Assembly (NCBI GenBank): GCA_001885315.1
Contig: MLPZ01000013.1
Location: forward strand, 1-64,000
Reading direction: 5' to 3'
Length of the DNA: 64,000 nucleotides
From: Treponema sp. CETP13
GTDB lineage: Bacteria > Spirochaetota > Spirochaetia > Treponematales > Treponemataceae
Numbering within the stretch: the first letter of the stretch is position 1; the number at the start of each line of letters is the position of its first letter. Made by a program: the position numbers and the translations under genes. The notes below the pieces were generated by a model that saw nothing but the letters and a program-made list of their open reading frames with translations, was not told where the DNA came from and did not search any database. Shown here piece after piece: positions 45,928-55,967 of this stretch.

Positions 45928-47477
45928 ATGTAAGTTCGTATATATCATTAGAAAAATCTAAAACTGGGATTGATGTACCCATATTCACAAATGGAACCCC
46001 TTCTTGTTCACTTTATAATCCAGAACGGGAAGCCGATTTGTTTGCTAATTTGCCTGAGTTTTCGAATGGATATTACTTTGTAATTGGTGGATATGCTTCG
46101 GGTTTACATATAAAAAAATTGAGAGAAAAATACAAGAATGCTTATATTTGTATTTTAGAAGACACTTTAGCTACCATACAGTTTTGTAAAGAAAACAACC
46201 TTTTAGATTTTATAACTAAAGATCAACGTTCTGTTATTTGTAATATAGCTTCATTAGAAAAAACTTTAATAGAAACATATTTTCCCCCCATACATGGTAA
46301 TTTTATTTTTAAAGCACTGAGATCCTGGGAACAGTTTCATATAGATAAATCTGTAGACATCAAAATTAAAATTGAAGGTGCATTAAAAAAAATATCTGCT
46401 GATATTTCAGTTCAGGCACATTTTGGAAAATTATGGCATCGAAATATCTTATTAAATTTAAAACTTTCTAGTTTATCTGATTTTAAAAGTCTTAATTTCG
46501 ATAAAACTATATTTCCTACACATAAAAAAGCAGTTGTCTGTGGTGCAGGACCTGGATTAGATTATTCTTTTAAGGAATTACTTACAAATCGTGATAACTA
46601 TTACATTGTTGCAACAGATACTTCTTATCCAGTATTATTACAAAAGCACATTATATCAGATGCTGTTGTTACAACAGATGCCCAAAACGTATCTATATAC
46701 CATTTTATAACAGGGATTTCTAAAAGAACGTTGTTTGTATCTGATTTATCTGCTTCCCCTTCTATAGCACGAATAGCGTACAAACAACAATGCACTATTT
46801 TATTTTATGATGGAGGTCACCCTCTTTCAAAATTTGCTAATAATTATAATCTATCAAACAATGATTTACATAGACGGTTTCCTTTTTTTTCAGCTGGAGC
46901 AGGATCTGTAACTCTTGTTTGTTTAGATTTCATTTTTAAAAGTGGATTTACTAATTATGGAGTAATTGGAGCAGATTTTTCATACATAAATGATAAAACT
47001 TATACAAATGGTACGTATCTTGATATATTATTTTTAAAACAATCATATAAACTTAATTCTCTTGAACACCAATACAATAAATTAATGTTTAGAACTCCAT
47101 TAAAAAAAGAATCAGTTATTGTCAAAACCTTATTAGGAACTAAAAAAAGCAATGGAAAGACCACAGAAACACTTATGAACTATCGTATGTCTTTAGATAC
47201 TATTATATTAAAAAATAACAACAAACTAAAACATATAGATAATGACCACTCTACAGAATTTATTCCATTTTTAACTGCTTTACCTTTTAATTTTACACTA
47301 TTTAAAATATCCTTATATAATGTATTAAATAATATAAATCTAAATAATACCTTTGATATTGACTCGATATTATATCCCTATATGGCTTACTATGCGAAAT
47401 ATAATAATACAATTGATTTTAGACAGAAAATTACCGATATAATAAACAAGACAAAACTCTTATGTGAGGAAAATTAA
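45924..47477 (+). CDS. Maf/DUF115-family motility-associated glycosyltransferase (copy 2)
   Basis: 517 residues, a diverged paralog of the preceding gene. N-domain SLYNPEREADLFANLPEFSNG and YYFVIGGYASGLHI; central domain AVVCGAGPGLDYSFKELL, YYIVATDTSYPVLLQKHI, DAVVTTDAQN, then FFSAGAGSVTLVCLDFIF and YGVIGADFSYI. The start ATG overlaps the stop of copy 1 and its own stop overlaps the next start (TAATG), so the genes are translationally coupled. It is expected to be a cytoplasmic glycosyltransferase; donor and acceptor are unknown. Confidence 0.82.
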   Translation: MNVSSYISLEKSKTGIDVPIFTNGTPSCSLYNPEREADLFANLPEFSNGYYFVIGGYASGLHIKKLREKYKNAYICILEDTLATIQFCKENNLLDFITKDQRSVICNIASLEKTLIETYFPPIHGNFIFKALRSWEQFHIDKSVDIKIKIEGALKKISADISVQAHFGKLWHRNILLNLKLSSLSDFKSLNFDKTIFPTHKKAVVCGAGPGLDYSFKELLTNRDNYYIVATDTSYPVLLQKHIISDAVVTTDAQNVSIYHFITGISKRTLFVSDLSASPSIARIAYKQQCTILFYDGGHPLSKFANNYNLSNNDLHRRFPFFSAGAGSVTLVCLDFIFKSGFTNYGVIGADFSYINDKTYTNGTYLDILFLKQSYKLNSLEHQYNKLMFRTPLKKESVIVKTLLGTKKSNGKTTETLMNYRMSLDTIILKNNNKLKHIDNDHSTEFIPFLTALPFNFTLFKISLYNVLNNINLNNTFDIDSILYPYMAYYAKYNNTIDFRQKITDIINKTKLLCEEN

Positions 47478-48754
47478 TGACTACAAAAAAAATACATATT
47501 TTTTCATGGATAATGATTACTATTTATATAGGTGTCTTAGTTTATTTTATTTTAGGGATATCAAATAAAATTTCCATTGGACAGAATTATACAGAAAAAG
47601 AATTTTTTAATACAATTCAAACAATATCACCAATTATAGAAGATCCAAATTCTACAACTGAAGACCTTCAAATACCTATTAAAAATATCTTTGCTAACAA
47701 TTCTAATATTACGGCCTTGCTTATACATTCTAAAAATAGGAATATGATCTTTCCTTCTGATTCAGAATTATTAACAAAAGATTCCTCTGGAAATAAAAAT
47801 TTATCTACTTCCTCTACATTAATTAAAATTTATTCTCATACATCCGATACTTCAGAAGTAACAATTACAATTGCAATGTATTTAATTAATCCTAATGATA
47901 TCTATAAACTTGCACGGGTCTCTTTTTTAATTATACTAGCTGGAACTCTTTTGACGATCATGTTTATATTGTTTATTTCAAATTTAACCATAACTGAATA
48001 CAGGGAACAACCTTCTGAAAAAAAAGTTAAAAAAAATAAACCATCTTTTAAAATTAAATCTGAAAATTTAAAACGATCATCTGAATCAAAAATTGACAAC
48101 ATAGAACAATTATCTAAATTAAAAGTTGACAACATGGGAGAACCATCAGAATCAAAACTTGAGAATATTGGAGAATATGTAGACGAAGACGAAAATTCTA
48201 ATAATATAAACAAAAAAATCAGTGATTTAGAAAAACAACCAGTATCTGATCCTTTAAATGTATTTTCTGCAATAACAGGATATTGTCACGAAAAAGATTT
48301 AGATTCTAGACTAGATTCTGAATTATCAAAAGCAGCTTCTGCCGAATATGATCTTTCATTAATATTATTTCAAATCCAAAACATTAATCATGATGATAAA
48401 TTAAGTAAACAAATTATTAACATCATCAATTCATATTATGATGACAAAAACATGATTTTTAATTATAAAAACAATGGATATGCCTTACTCTTACAATATA
48501 AAGACTTAAATGATTCAATGGAATTTGCTGAAAAATTATATACTTCTGTGCACGAACTATTATTAAAAAATGACGTTGAGGCCAATATTGGGGTTGGAAT
48601 TTCAACTCGGTCAGTCAGAATCATTCCTAATAGCAGGCTTATCTTAGAAGCAGAACAAGCTTTACACCACGCATATGAAGAACCTGATTTGCCTATTGTT
48701 GCTTTTAAAGTAAATCCAGAAAAATACAGACAGTGTTTAAAGGAATCAATGTAA
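47477..48754 (+). CDS. Membrane protein with degenerate GGDEF-like domain
   Basis: 425 residues. Two transmembrane helices (about 10-31 and 148-172) flank an extracytoplasmic sensor-like loop of about 115 residues. A charged linker with SESKIDN/SKLKVDN/SESKLEN repeats (about 195-235) leads to a GGDEF-type fold (about 265-420): LDSELSKAASAEYDLSLILFQ, then NYKNNGYALLLQY and a VEANIGVGISTRSVR strand. Where the cyclase has GG(D/E)EF there is NNGYA, so it should not make c-di-GMP. It could bind c-di-GMP or a partner. Last gene of the operon. Confidence 0.75.
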   Translation: MTTKKIHIFSWIMITIYIGVLVYFILGISNKISIGQNYTEKEFFNTIQTISPIIEDPNSTTEDLQIPIKNIFANNSNITALLIHSKNRNMIFPSDSELLTKDSSGNKNLSTSSTLIKIYSHTSDTSEVTITIAMYLINPNDIYKLARVSFLIILAGTLLTIMFILFISNLTITEYREQPSEKKVKKNKPSFKIKSENLKRSSESKIDNIEQLSKLKVDNMGEPSESKLENIGEYVDEDENSNNINKKISDLEKQPVSDPLNVFSAITGYCHEKDLDSRLDSELSKAASAEYDLSLILFQIQNINHDDKLSKQIINIINSYYDDKNMIFNYKNNGYALLLQYKDLNDSMEFAEKLYTSVHELLLKNDVEANIGVGISTRSVRIIPNSRLILEAEQALHHAYEEPDLPIVAFKVNPEKYRQCLKESM

Positions 48755-48755
48755 T

Positions 48756-49424
48756 TTAATCTTGCTTTGATTCCTCGTTAATTTTTGTAGAATCAAGTGC
48801 TTCCACTTGTTTTTCATTTTTGTCTTCGTCAGGATATACTAATTTTTGGAGTGTTTCAATTTCAGTTGATTCTGGAAAAGATTTTTTAAAGTCTTCAAAA
48901 ACACTTATAGCTTTTTCAGAGTTTTTATTTGCTATGAGAACATATATGTAATTGCTAATACAATCTTCATCCAAATTATCTGTAGAAAGTATTTCTTCAT
49001 ATATTTTTATAGCTTTCTCTAGATTATTATTTGATGCATATACATAAGCAAGAGATTTATTTATAATTTTATTATTTTTATCTTGTTGTAGCAAGAACTC
49101 ATAATTTTCAATAGCTACATCCCAGTCTTTAGCTTTAGCAGAATTCAAAGCTATCTTATAACGAAGTTCATTTTCAGTCAAAATATCATAATCTAAACAT
49201 TTTTGATAAAATGAAACTGCATTTTTATAGTCTTTTTGTTTTTCATATTCACTAGCTATATTATAATATTCAACTCCAATATTATTTTTATACTTTTGAT
49301 ATTCACCAAAAGTATAAAATTTTCCATTAGAAATACAACTAGTAAATATAAACGTTAATAAAATAATAAAAAACACATACCTAATAGATTTTTTTGTAAA
49401 TAAAAGTGATTTTTTAATAGGCAT
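48756..49424 (-). CDS. TPR-repeat lipoprotein
   Basis: 222 residues. Lipobox FIFTSC (about 26-31). Tetratricopeptide-like helices start at YYNIASEYEKQKDYKNAVSF and continue with KAKDWDVAIENYEF, NNNLEKAIKIYEEIL and NKNSEKAISVFEDF, about four repeats, then an acidic tail. Such proteins act as periplasmic scaffolds. GCGGAG precedes the ATG. It lies just downstream of the uracil phosphoribosyltransferase gene and ends next to the Maf operon (convergent). Confidence 0.8.
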   Translation of the reverse strand: MPIKKSLLFTKKSIRYVFFIILLTFIFTSCISNGKFYTFGEYQKYKNNIGVEYYNIASEYEKQKDYKNAVSFYQKCLDYDILTENELRYKIALNSAKAKDWDVAIENYEFLLQQDKNNKIINKSLAYVYASNNNLEKAIKIYEEILSTDNLDEDCISNYIYVLIANKNSEKAISVFEDFKKSFPESTEIETLQKLVYPDEDKNEKQVEALDSTKINEESKQD

Positions 49425-49438
49425 GATATTTTCTCCGC

Positions 49439-50509
49439 TTAACCTAAAACAGTATTTTCAATTTCGCGTAACTGAGATCGATATAAACCAGTAATATTAG
49501 ACCCATAATCTGCAATAAGTTGCATAATATTTCTGGGATGCTCAGATGTATCCATACCATTTAAGCGATCTCCAGCATCTCCTAAACCTGGCATAATGTA
49601 AGCTGATGTGTTCATCACTGGATCCATCCAAAGTGTATAACAAGTACAATTTTCTAAAGCACGGACAACACGTAAACTACCCTTTAACGCAGAAATTACA
49701 TTAAAGAACTTAATTGATCGTGGTTTAACCCCATTCTTTTCAAGATAATTTACGACTGTAACAATCGATCCACCAGTAGCAAGCATAGGATCTGCAAATA
49801 TTAAATCTTTACCATCTAAGGATTCTAAATCGAAAAAGGAATTTTTAAGATCTAAAATATATTCCATATTTGATTCTTTTTTACTTTCATCACGTTTAAT
49901 TTTAAAAAGTGCATACGGCGTTACATAACCATGTGAAGAATATTCTTCAATTTCTTTACTCATTATCATACTTGGAAGCAATGCTCCACGAAGCATAACA
50001 CACATGACGGTATCTTCAATTTTATAATCAATATCTGGTATTTTATGAACCGCATAATTCTGAACAGGAGCTGTCACTGGTGTTTTTACAACAAGATAAT
50101 TCTTATTATCAGAATGATTTTCTGTATAAGCTAAACGGAAAAGCATTTCATAAGCTCGTTGTGTATAATAAACAAATTCTTGATGGTCTGTTCTATAATC
50201 ACGAAGTTTTGCAATTACACGAGAAGCTTCAGCATGTGCAGCTTCTTCTGTTTCAAAAGAATAAACTTTTAATCTATCATTTTCTTTGCAAATCTCCTGC
50301 ATAAGTTTACCCATTTCATTAAAATCATTAGTAACCTTTTTTTCTTCTTGAGCAATAGTAGAACTAAATCCCCCTGAAGCAATTATCTTAAATGATTCCA
50401 TTGTTCTATTATAAAAATTATGCATTTTTTTAAGATATTCTTGATCACTCTCAGTTAAAAAACCATCTAAATCGTCTGCTTTTAGAATTATTTTAGAACC
50501 TGTTTTCAT
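49439..50509 (-). CDS. upp: Uracil phosphoribosyltransferase with N-terminal extension
   Basis: 356 residues, against about 208 for typical Upp; the extra 140 or so are N-terminal. I place the start at the ATG at 50509 because GGAGG lies five bases upstream; an ATG at 50521 contains that ribosome site. The C-terminal half has [15 protein letters not shown], the PRPP loop [15 protein letters not shown], and the uracil-binding [15 protein letters not shown] at the end, so the enzyme should make UMP from uracil and PRPP. The extension ([38 protein letters not shown]) is mostly helical, function unknown. Confidence 0.85.
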   Translation of the reverse strand: MKTGSKIILKADDLDGFLTESDQEYLKKMHNFYNRTMESFKIIASGGFSSTIAQEEKKVTNDFNEMGKLMQEICKENDRLKVYSFETEEAAHAEASRVIAKLRDYRTDHQEFVYYTQRAYEMLFRLAYTENHSDNKNYLVVKTPVTAPVQNYAVHKIPDIDYKIEDTVMCVMLRGALLPSMIMSKEIEEYSSHGYVTPYALFKIKRDESKKESNMEYILDLKNSFFDLESLDGKDLIFADPMLATGGSIVTVVNYLEKNGVKPRSIKFFNVISALKGSLRVVRALENCTCYTLWMDPVMNTSAYIMPGLGDAGDRLNGMDTSEHPRNIMQLIADYGSNITGLYRSQLREIENTVLG

Positions 50510-50530
50510 GTTATCCTCCATAAATTGTCT

Positions 50531-51481
50531 TTATTTTAATAGTTTTAGTATATCGTCAGTTGATAAAATATAATCTTTTATAATTAATTTTTTTGTACCA
50601 ATCTTATCTACAGTAAAAGAATTTGTTTTTTTGGCAAGGTTTAACAAAATATATCCTAAACCTTGAGCTTGTGTATTTGTCATATCTAAATTAACAGTAA
50701 TGTTATAATCAGATACTGTTGATTCATCTTTATTAACAGTATCTATTGTATATAAAGGTTTAAAAGATATCAAAGCATTATCAATTGCAAGTTTTATTGC
50801 TTTAGCCCCTAAAAGCTGAGGAACCAAATTTCCAGGTTCCATTATAAACATAGTAATGTCAGTAGGATTATTTAAAAAATCAATTTGATTATTAGTGAAT
50901 CTTTGTAATTTTGATGTATCCGAAAAAATATTTTCTTTATAATTTATTAAATTCTTTTGAAGAGAAGCAATTGAATTAGAAGATACAAAAATCGTTTGAG
51001 AATTAGGCAAAGATGTTTGAATATTAGTATTTATATTATACCAATAATTATAATTATTTGTATCTTCTCCTTCAAATGATTTTTTGTAAAACCCATTTTT
51101 CTTTGTAAATAAAATATTAGATGTAAAAAATGGATAGTTACCTTGTAATATAGCTTCAAAAGAAGGAGATAGATTATCGCTATCAAAATTATATGCTATA
51201 CAAATTCTATCTGTTCGTTTAAAAAAAGTATCGAAAGATTTTTTTGATAACGAATTATCAGCTTGCTCTGGATCAACCAGAGTAAGCTGTAACATTTCGT
51301 TTAAAATATCTTTATTACCAGAAACTGGAATGGAAATGTACAAATCAGCATTTGGAGTCAAAAGATAAAATGGTTCAATTTCCGTTTTTTTTAGTTTGAA
51401 AGAGGAACATGAACTAAAAAAAATTAATGATAGTAAAAAAATATTTACTACCATTGTTATTATCTTATTAGGCTTTAACAA
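50531..51481 (-). CDS. Lipoprotein of unknown function
   Basis: 316 residues from a TTG at 51481, which supplies the basic residues of the signal peptide; an ATG at 51454 is the alternative. Lipobox FFSSC (about 23-26). The mature protein begins FKLKKTEIEPFYLLTPNADL and contains VSSNSIASLQKNL and an ITMFIMEPG segment; no family recognised. The start overlaps the end of ileS by 14 bases and the upp gene follows 21 bases downstream, so an ileS-lipoprotein-upp unit is likely. Confidence 0.7.
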   Translation of the reverse strand: MLKPNKIITMVVNIFLLSLIFFSSCSSFKLKKTEIEPFYLLTPNADLYISIPVSGNKDILNEMLQLTLVDPEQADNSLSKKSFDTFFKRTDRICIAYNFDSDNLSPSFEAILQGNYPFFTSNILFTKKNGFYKKSFEGEDTNNYNYWYNINTNIQTSLPNSQTIFVSSNSIASLQKNLINYKENIFSDTSKLQRFTNNQIDFLNNPTDITMFIMEPGNLVPQLLGAKAIKLAIDNALISFKPLYTIDTVNKDESTVSDYNITVNLDMTNTQAQGLGYILLNLAKKTNSFTVDKIGTKKLIIKDYILSTDDILKLLK

Positions 51482-54400
51482 TTGTTATTTTCCATATACC
51501 ATCTTCGACATTAACTTCAGTACTTGAATCTGGCATGTCATTAGACCAGTTACTTTCAATTGCCAGAGTTTCATCAACAAGATAATCATTAAATAAGTCA
51601 AATGCAGCTTTTAAATGCTCTTGACCTCCTACCGTAAGTTTTATTCGGTCTGACACATCTAGCCCAGTTTCCTTTCTTAAATTTTGCACTCCTCGAACTA
51701 GATCACGAATTTCACATTCCATTTTTAACTCTGGAGTTATTTCAGAATCTAGAGCAACAGTTAAAGTTCCATCATTTACAACATGGAGATGTGCTTTTTC
51801 AATTCGGTCAACAACTATTTTGTCAGCTGTGAGTTCAACTGTTTTATCTTCAACCTCAATACTTAGAGTAGAGCCTTCAAGAATTGAAGAAATAGCTTCT
51901 TGATCTAAGTTTGCAATTATTGCAGAAGCTTTTTTCATTAATGGACCAAGTTCTTTACCTAATACTCTAAAATTAGCTTTTGCCTTATACTCAACCATTT
52001 CATCTTCACGTTCATGAAAAATAACTTTTTTAACATTTAATTCTTCACGTATCGAATGTTCCATTTCATGAAGAACCGCTTTTTCTTCTGGATTACGAGT
52101 TACTAATTCTACAGCTTTTAGAGGTTGTCTAACTTTTAAATTAAACTGATAACGAAGAGATCGTCCCATAGAAACAGCTTTTTGAACCGTTGCCATTTTA
52201 AACTCAACCGCTTCATTTCGCATTGATTCATTATATACAGGATAAACACAAAGATGTACCGATTCTGGTTCATCCTTTGTATGTAAATTAATCCACATAT
52301 TATCTGCTATAAATGGAATAACAGGAGCTGTTACAAGTGCTATAGTTTTTAAAGCAAAATATAATGTTTCATATGCCTCTGTTTTATCACTATCATTTTC
52401 AGATTTCCAAAAGCGTCTTCGGCTTCGACGAATATACCAATTATTTAACTCATCAATAAGTTTTATAATTGGGTCTATTGCTTTTGAAAGATCATAATCA
52501 TCAAACGCCTCTGTAGTTTCTTTTATAAGCTTTTGACTAATAGAAAGCAACCAAATATCTAAAGGATTTGTTGGAAGTTCCGTATCAAATGCATGCCCGG
52601 TAGCCACTACACCATCGATATTTGCATAGGTGACATAAAAACTGTATGCGTTCCATAAAGGGATTAATACGCCTTTTAGAACATCACGTACACCATCATC
52701 ACTAAATTTAAGATCATCTGCTTTAACTGCTGCAGAATGCATCATATACATTCGAATAGCATCAGCACCAAATTGTTCAATTTCCAAATTTGGGTCTGTG
52801 TAATTGCGCAAGCTCTTAGACATCTTTTTCCCATCTTCAGATAATACAAGTCCGTTTACGATGACATTTTTGAAAGCAGGACGATCATATAATAACGCAG
52901 CAAGCACTGTTAATGTATAAAACCATCCACGAGTTTGATCTAATCCTTCACAAATAAAATCTGCTGGATAATGATTTTCAAAAAATTCTTTATTCTCAAA
53001 AGGATAATGAAGTTGAGCATATGGCATTGAACCAGATTCAAACCAACAATCTAAAACTTCAGGAATACGATGCATTGTTCCACCGCACTTCTTACAAGGT
53101 ATGGTAATTTTATCAACAAAATGTTTATGTAAATCTTTGGCATATACCCCTGAAAGTTCTTCTAGTTCTTTGCGACTCCCGACACAAATGGATTCTCCAC
53201 AATCCGGACATTTCCAAATTGGTAAAGGATTTCCCCAATAGCGATTACGGCTAATAGCCCAATCACGAGCTCCTTCAAGCCATTTACCAAAACGGCCTTC
53301 CTTAATATGTTCAGGTTGCCATTTAATTTGCTCATTTGCTTTAATTAAGGCATCTCGATGATCTTCTACAGAAACAAACCAACTACCTACAGCTCTATAA
53401 ATTAGAGGTGAATTACACCTCCAACAATGTGGGTAAGAATGAAGAATTTGTTGTTGTTTAACAAGTTTTTTTTCTGCTTTTAAACGTGCAATAATATCTT
53501 TATCACAGTCCTTTACAAATCGTCCCTGATAATCGGGAATTTCTGAAGTAAATTTACATTCTGCATCAATAGGACAAACTGGTGTAATCCCCGACCCACG
53601 AAAAACTTTATTGTCTTCTTCACCAAAACCTGGAGCGGTATGAACAATTCCAGTACCGTCATCAGTAGTAACAAAATCAGCATTAAATACCTGAAAAGCA
53701 CCAATCGAAGCAGGTTTCCCTGGCCGTGCTTTTGAAGGTTCCGATAGATCAGCAAAATAGTCAAAGAGAGGTATATATGTCGTGTGTAAGAGAGCACTTC
53801 CTTTCTTTGTCCATATTATATCATAATCATCTTCGTTCTTATAATAAGCGCTCAGACGAGACTGAGCTAAAATATAATATTCATCTCCATCTTTCACTTT
53901 TACATAATCAATATCAGGTCCTGCTGTCAAACCTAGATTTGAAGGTAATGTCCACGGTGTTGTTGTCCATGCAAGAAAATACGTCTTACCATTTTCTACA
54001 TCTGAATCTTTAAGATTTGGCCCCGCTTTATTAACTAAAAATCGAACAGTAACTGATTGATCATGAACATCTTGATATGCTCCTGGCTGTGCAAGCTCAT
54101 GATTGGAAAGAACTGTTGAACAACGAGGACAATACGGAAGTATATAATGTCCTTCGTATACGAGCCCCTTATCCCATAGCGCTTTTAGAACCCACCAAAT
54201 AGACTCCATGTAATCAGGATCCATTGTTTTATAGTCATGTTCAAAATCAACCCAACGCCCCATACGTTTTACGGTATGTTGCCACTCATTTGTATATCGA
54301 AGAACCGAAGAGCGACACTTTTCATTAAACTTATCTATACCATACTTTTCAATATCAGTTTTAGAATTGAGCCCTAGTTCTTTTTCAATAAGATTCTCTA

Positions 54401-54674
54401 CAGGTAATCCATGGCAATCCCATCCAAAACGGCGATCAACTTTTTTTCCTTTCATAGTCTGATATCGAGGAATAATATCTTTAATAGTCCCAGCTATTAA
54501 ATGTCCATAATGTGGCAAACCTGTTGCAAAAGGAGGTCCATCATAAAAAACAAATTCTTCTGCGTGATCACGTTGCGAAACAGATTTTTCGAATATTTTA
54601 TTATCTTCCCAATATTTTAAAACTTTTTCTTCTTCTTCTGGGAAATTAACTTTTGGATCTACTGGCTTATACAA
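51468..54674 (-). CDS. ileS: Isoleucyl-tRNA synthetase, long (eukaryote-like) type
   Basis: 1068 residues; start is TTG (54672-54674) with GAGGG eight bases upstream. Class I signature HIGH appears as HYGH in PPFATGLPHYGHLIAGTIKD; KMSKS in EDGKKMSKSLRNY. RRFGWDCHGLPVENLIEKELG and the editing domain (WTTTPWTLPSNLG, GTGIVHTAPGFGEED) follow. Zinc cysteines occur at CPRCST and CKKCGG. The length and motif set match IleS2, the mupirocin-insensitive type found in eukaryotes, archaea and spirochetes, unlike the shorter IleS1. Confidence 0.96.
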   Translation of the reverse strand: MYKPVDPKVNFPEEEEKVLKYWEDNKIFEKSVSQRDHAEEFVFYDGPPFATGLPHYGHLIAGTIKDIIPRYQTMKGKKVDRRFGWDCHGLPVENLIEKELGLNSKTDIEKYGIDKFNEKCRSSVLRYTNEWQHTVKRMGRWVDFEHDYKTMDPDYMESIWWVLKALWDKGLVYEGHYILPYCPRCSTVLSNHELAQPGAYQDVHDQSVTVRFLVNKAGPNLKDSDVENGKTYFLAWTTTPWTLPSNLGLTAGPDIDYVKVKDGDEYYILAQSRLSAYYKNEDDYDIIWTKKGSALLHTTYIPLFDYFADLSEPSKARPGKPASIGAFQVFNADFVTTDDGTGIVHTAPGFGEEDNKVFRGSGITPVCPIDAECKFTSEIPDYQGRFVKDCDKDIIARLKAEKKLVKQQQILHSYPHCWRCNSPLIYRAVGSWFVSVEDHRDALIKANEQIKWQPEHIKEGRFGKWLEGARDWAISRNRYWGNPLPIWKCPDCGESICVGSRKELEELSGVYAKDLHKHFVDKITIPCKKCGGTMHRIPEVLDCWFESGSMPYAQLHYPFENKEFFENHYPADFICEGLDQTRGWFYTLTVLAALLYDRPAFKNVIVNGLVLSEDGKKMSKSLRNYTDPNLEIEQFGADAIRMYMMHSAAVKADDLKFSDDGVRDVLKGVLIPLWNAYSFYVTYANIDGVVATGHAFDTELPTNPLDIWLLSISQKLIKETTEAFDDYDLSKAIDPIIKLIDELNNWYIRRSRRRFWKSENDSDKTEAYETLYFALKTIALVTAPVIPFIADNMWINLHTKDEPESVHLCVYPVYNESMRNEAVEFKMATVQKAVSMGRSLRYQFNLKVRQPLKAVELVTRNPEEKAVLHEMEHSIREELNVKKVIFHEREDEMVEYKAKANFRVLGKELGPLMKKASAIIANLDQEAISSILEGSTLSIEVEDKTVELTADKIVVDRIEKAHLHVVNDGTLTVALDSEITPELKMECEIRDLVRGVQNLRKETGLDVSDRIKLTVGGQEHLKAAFDLFNDYLVDETLAIESNWSNDMPDSSTEVNVEDGIWKITIVKA

Positions 54675-54737
54675 AATGAATACCCTCTTCTAGAAAGCTA
54701 AATTATCACTTTCTTCTGTTACATTATTTTGCAAAAT

Positions 54738-54766
54738 ATTATGACAGAAAACAGAAAAACAGACAA
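54738..54766 (-). promoter_or_regulatory. ileS promoter
   Basis: TTGTCT (54766-54761), 17 bases, CATAAT (54743-54738). Predicted leader is about 55 bases. No T-box-like structure is apparent. Confidence 0.5.
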
Positions 54767-54777
54767 GGAGTTGTAAA

Positions 54778-54817
54778 ATAAAGTTTGTATAAAAAATCTT
54801 TTTTATACAAACTTTAT
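54778..54817 (-). terminator. Intrinsic terminator after the RlmK-like gene
   Basis: A 19-base arm (54778-54796; core AAAGTTTGTATAAA) pairs perfectly with 54799-54817, with T-rich sequence after it on the minus strand. It separates the methyltransferase gene from ileS. Confidence 0.75.
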
Positions 54818-54843
54818 CCTATATTCTATAGATATAAAACAAA

Positions 54844-55959
54844 TTATACCTGTTGCATTGCTGTATTTACAATTTTCCAACAACGATGTATTTTTGAATT
54901 TCTATAATCTTCAGGTATTGTTTGCGCTGTAATATCTGTTACTTCTATTGTGCATTTAGAAGGGACAGTAATTTCCTTTTCAGAAAATTTTAAACGACGA
55001 CTATTTGTAGAAAAATATAATATTCCTTGAGGAGCTAAACATCTTAAACAGAGAGTTACAAGCTTGCTCCAATCACGATTGATATCAAGAGTTTCAGACG
55101 TTTTTTTGGAATTAGAAAAAGTCGGTGGATCTAAGATAATTAAATCCCATTGTTTTTTTTGACGACGGGCTTCATATAAAAAATCAAAAACATCACCGTT
55201 TACAAATACATATTTTGCACCAGGAAGATACTCACTCTGGGCAGAACTATTTTCTGAATCACCAAAAACATCTTTTCCAACTTTACTTTCAGCTAATCCT
55301 GTAGTTATACCATTCAATTGTAGATTTTCTTCAGACCATTTAAGATACTTATTAGACAAATCAACAGAACATATGCTACGCGCTTTTCCTGTTGCAGCAT
55401 AAACACTAAAAGAACCTGTATAACTATATAAGTTTAATACATCTTTTTTTCGACAATTATTTCTAATAAAAAGTCGCAAAGGACGATGATCAAAAAATAA
55501 TCCAGTATCAAGATAGTCAGACAAATTTATTTTAAACCGTTGACCTTGTTCTCGGATAATAAGCTGTTGAGACTTATTTGAACTATCACTTGAATTGATA
55601 GTTCCTGTTTTTTCATATTGATTATCACCCTTTTGATGCCGACGTATTTTACCATAAATATTATTATAAGGAATATGCAAAACATCCGAAGCCGTTTTTT
55701 TCATCGTAGAAAACCAAAATTCTTCTTCAGTTTGGTTTCTTTCATATGGTCGCTCATAAAGGGCAATAACTAAATATTTTTCTTCTGTTTCATCTTCATA
55801 AAAATCTATTGCAAGAGGAATCTCTGGTATATCTTTATCATATAACCGATAACAAGAAATATTAGTTCGTTTTGCCCATTTTCTTAAATGTTTAAACCTT
55901 TTTATTAAGCGATTTCCAAGCATTAATGACTGTTCTTCAGTCTTTGTAGTATCTAGCAT
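54844..55959 (-). CDS. rlmK: 23S rRNA (guanine-N7)-methyltransferase, RlmK type
   Basis: 371 residues. The order of motifs matches the C-terminal half of E. coli RlmKL: GNRLIKRFKHLRKWAKRTNI, CYRLYDKDIPE, the GKIRRHQKGDNQYEK region, INLSDYLDTGLFFDHRPLR, VLNLYSYTGSFSVYAATGKA (SAM site) and IILDPPTFSNSKK, then DINRDWSKLV. It should methylate N7 of a guanine in 23S rRNA (G2069 in E. coli numbering). The RlmL half is absent. Nine bases after rex, likely cotranscribed. Confidence 0.88.
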   Translation of the reverse strand: MLDTTKTEEQSLMLGNRLIKRFKHLRKWAKRTNISCYRLYDKDIPEIPLAIDFYEDETEEKYLVIALYERPYERNQTEEEFWFSTMKKTASDVLHIPYNNIYGKIRRHQKGDNQYEKTGTINSSDSSNKSQQLIIREQGQRFKINLSDYLDTGLFFDHRPLRLFIRNNCRKKDVLNLYSYTGSFSVYAATGKARSICSVDLSNKYLKWSEENLQLNGITTGLAESKVGKDVFGDSENSSAQSEYLPGAKYVFVNGDVFDFLYEARRQKKQWDLIILDPPTFSNSKKTSETLDINRDWSKLVTLCLRCLAPQGILYFSTNSRRLKFSEKEITVPSKCTIEVTDITAQTIPEDYRNSKIHRCWKIVNTAMQQV

Positions 55960-55967
55960 TTAGTTCC

